DNA from: Rahnella variigena
GTDB lineage: Bacteria > Pseudomonadota > Gammaproteobacteria > Enterobacterales > Enterobacteriaceae
DNA length: 64,000 bases
Assembly: GCF_003610915.1 (NCBI RefSeq)
Contig: NZ_NSDJ01000002.1
Span: 558,001-622,000 of the forward strand
Direction: 5' to 3'
A model generated the notes under the pieces. That model had not been told where the DNA came from, ran no database searches, and was given only the letters and a program-made list of their open reading frames with translations. Shown piece after piece: positions 62,531 through 64,000 of this stretch; position 1 is the stretch's first letter, and every line of letters begins with the position of its first letter. The position numbers and the translations under genes are program-made.

Positions 62531-63565
62531 GTGAACAACGTTTTGAATACTAAAATAAAAACCCAAAAAGGCCGTTCCCGTACGGCTACGCTCGAAGATG
62601 TCGCCCAGGCTGCCGGACTTTCTCCGATGACAGTCAGCCGCGCCTTAAACAATCCCAAAGTCGTTCGCCCTGCGACCATCGCGCGCGTGATGGAAGCGGT
62701 CAACAGCACCGGATACATCCCGAATATGCTGGCCGGTGGACTGGCGACCAGCCGCACCAAACTCATTGCCGTGGTGGTGCCACAAATTAACAACAACATG
62801 TTTGTCGATACCGTTCAGGCGATCAGCGATCAGCTGGCGGCACGCGGTTACCACATGTTGCTGTGTATTGTCGGCTACGAGCCGGAAGACGAAACCGATA
62901 TTGTCTCGACGCTGCTTTCCCGCCGGCCGGATGGCATCGTGCTGACCGGTATTCATCACACGTCAGAACTGAAAAGAATCATTCTTAACGCCAATATTCC
63001 GGTGGTAGAGATTTGGGATCTCACGCCAACACCGATTGATATGCTGATTGGCTTCTCGCATGAAAAAGTCGGTAATGCCATCGGGGAATACTTCGCCGCT
63101 AAAGGGTTTACGCATTTTGGTTTTATCTGCGCCTCAGACCGCCGCGCGATGGTACGTAAAAACGGAGCGATAAGCGTATTGCGGGCAATTCCTGAGCACG
63201 ACATAAAAGAAGTGATTGTCTCACGTCCCGCTAATATGGAAGTCGGACGCCAGGCACTGCGCCAGTTGCTTGAGAGCGGTCACCGGTTCGACGCCATCAT
63301 TTGCAGTTCCGACACCCTGGCCCAGGGCGCCATTATGGAAGCTGAAGCGCATGGCTTACGTGTTCCCGATGATTTCTCGGTGATCGGTTTTGCGGATTTG
63401 AATTTTGCTGCACACAACCGCCCTGCCATTACCACCGTCAGCGTCGATAAATGGGATTCAGGCATCCGCGCGGCGGACATGCTGGCGGATAAAATCGAAG
63501 GCATCGCGGTTGAGGAACCTATAGTCGATATCGGCTACCGGCTTGTTATCAGGGAATCAGCCTGA
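62531..63565 (+). CDS. LacI-family transcriptional regulator (GntR-like)
   Basis: 344 residues from the GTG at 62531. Seen: TATLEDVAQAAGLSPMTVSRALNNPKVV as the HTH, then a periplasmic-binding-like domain with LIAVVVPQINNNMFVDTVQAI and VIGFADLNFAAHNRPAITTV, near the gluconate repressor type. The start is uncertain: GTG 62531 has only a weak ribosome site, and a TTG inside the palindrome (62495) also lies in frame. No gnt genes are next to it; the target could be chb, itself, or genes beyond the window. Confidence 0.85.
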   Translation: MNNVLNTKIKTQKGRSRTATLEDVAQAAGLSPMTVSRALNNPKVVRPATIARVMEAVNSTGYIPNMLAGGLATSRTKLIAVVVPQINNNMFVDTVQAISDQLAARGYHMLLCIVGYEPEDETDIVSTLLSRRPDGIVLTGIHHTSELKRIILNANIPVVEIWDLTPTPIDMLIGFSHEKVGNAIGEYFAAKGFTHFGFICASDRRAMVRKNGAISVLRAIPEHDIKEVIVSRPANMEVGRQALRQLLESGHRFDAIICSSDTLAQGAIMEAEAHGLRVPDDFSVIGFADLNFAAHNRPAITTVSVDKWDSGIRAADMLADKIEGIAVEEPIVDIGYRLVIRESA

Positions 63566-64000
63566 TGCCTTTTGTCGACTCTCCGTGCGAAGGAGGGCAT
63601 TTTGAAACTGCCCCGGCGTCTTTCCAAAACGTTGCCGGAAGACGTCGATATAAGCACTGACGTTGCTGTAACCACTTCTTAACGCCACCTCGCTGACCGG
63701 CAAGCCGGCAAGCACCCATTGCAATGAAGTGACAACTTTTGCCTGCTGTCTCCACTGGCTAAAACTGAGGCCGGTTTGTTGAGTAAACAAACGACTCAGG
63801 TTGCGAACGCTGAGCCCCCATTGTTGGGCAAGCTGCGTCTGGTCCAGCTCGCATGCCGGGTTTTTCAGTAATTGATTCGCGACATTACGCGCCCGGCGAT
63901 CGACGGGCAACGTCAACTGAAGCGGCAAGTCAGGAGCTCCGGCAATTTCAAAGCCTAATAATTTGAGAAGATGGCTTTGATATTCCGCAGGGGATGAAAG
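63557..64000 (-). CDS. AraC-family regulator, 5' part beyond the window
   Basis: 147 C-terminal residues are visible; the frame stays open at the right edge. Seen: LPVDRRARNVANQLL, then the HTH pair LAQQWGLSVRNLSRLFTQQTGLSFSQWRQQAKVV and VSEVALRSGYSNVSAYIDVFRQRFGKTPGQF, as in the NimR/YdhB-like group that has an N-terminal cupin. Its stop overlaps the end of the LacI-family gene by 9 bases, convergent. Targets unknown. Confidence 0.85.
   Translation of the reverse strand, partial: LSSPAEYQSHLLKLLGFEIAGAPDLPLQLTLPVDRRARNVANQLLKNPACELDQTQLAQQWGLSVRNLSRLFTQQTGLSFSQWRQQAKVVTSLQWVLAGLPVSEVALRSGYSNVSAYIDVFRQRFGKTPGQFQNALLRTESRQKASG

Noticed and set aside
1..64000. Prophage, insertion sequence, CRISPR or tRNA genes
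   Set aside because: No integrase, transposase, Cas gene, regular spacer array or tRNA-like fold was noticed in the window.

Overview
The window looks like a chromosomal segment of a member of the Enterobacterales. The closest impression is Yersiniaceae-like (Rahnella/Serratia/Ewingella type), but the genus is not proven. The reasons are E. coli-like operons in conserved order (yihOPQ-STU/VW, chbBCARFG, qorB/ytfH), an EsaI/EsaR-type quorum-sensing pair and enterobacterial Shine-Dalgarno and terminator style. Most of the sequence is of moderate GC. The stretches at about 23.6-29 kb and 32.7-36.7 kb are visibly AT-rich and carry accessory genes. No rRNA, tRNA, CRISPR array, intact insertion sequence or prophage was seen.

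Layout, 1-23.5 kb: the 3' part of a Tat-exported methionine sulfoxide reductase B is cut by the left edge. It is followed by a GH31 glycosidase with its GPH-family sugar symporter, a POT peptide transporter, a three-subunit UbiD/UbiX-type hydroxyarylic acid decarboxylase operon with a divergent MarR regulator, isopentenyl diphosphate isomerase (idi), a P-loop kinase-like protein, a YmgB/AriR-type biofilm regulator, qorB with its divergent HxlR regulator ytfH, a membrane-anchored ABM-domain protein with a YtcJ-type amidohydrolase, and a NitT/TauT-type ABC transporter with a fused permease, no binding protein and a long leader. Then come an alcohol-dehydrogenase-like oxidoreductase, two LysR regulators, and a short-chain dehydrogenase with an SMP-30/gluconolactonase.

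23.5-37 kb (accessory): an orphan Hcp gene is followed by a tandemly duplicated, partly decayed module of a small membrane protein plus a DUF1493 protein. Next are a DUF3290/DUF421 pair, an isochorismatase-family hydrolase preceded by a 28-codon Thr-rich ORF, a GNAT acetyltransferase under what looks like a LexA box, a MASE1 protein and an HdeD-like protein with a papain-like C-terminal domain, an SMR exporter, a LysR regulator, a Mig-14 homologue, and convergent luxI/luxR genes. Two lux-box-like operators lie upstream of luxR, and a divergent candidate small RNA lies beyond them, as described for esaS in Pantoea stewartii.

37-64 kb: an RND efflux pump with its lipoprotein adaptor and TetR regulator, with two identical-spacing operator palindromes. 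Then padC-type phenolic acid decarboxylase, an MBL hydrolase with an HxlR regulator, DUF3237, glutathione peroxidase and a PACE exporter. A complete sulfoquinovose sulfo-EMP catabolic locus (yihO, P, Q, S, T, U divergent from V, W; yihR and ompL are absent) follows, then a spermidine-synthase-like protein. The chbBCARFG chitobiose operon carries a ChiX-trap-like sequence between chbB and chbC. The window ends with a LacI-family regulator bearing a perfect 24-bp palindrome just upstream, and a truncated AraC-family gene.

Taken together, the window encodes plant- and soil-type nutrition (sulfoquinovose, chitobiose, alpha-glycosides, hydroxycinnamic and hydroxybenzoic acids), stress and efflux functions, and a small amount of interbacterial-competition and quorum-sensing equipment.
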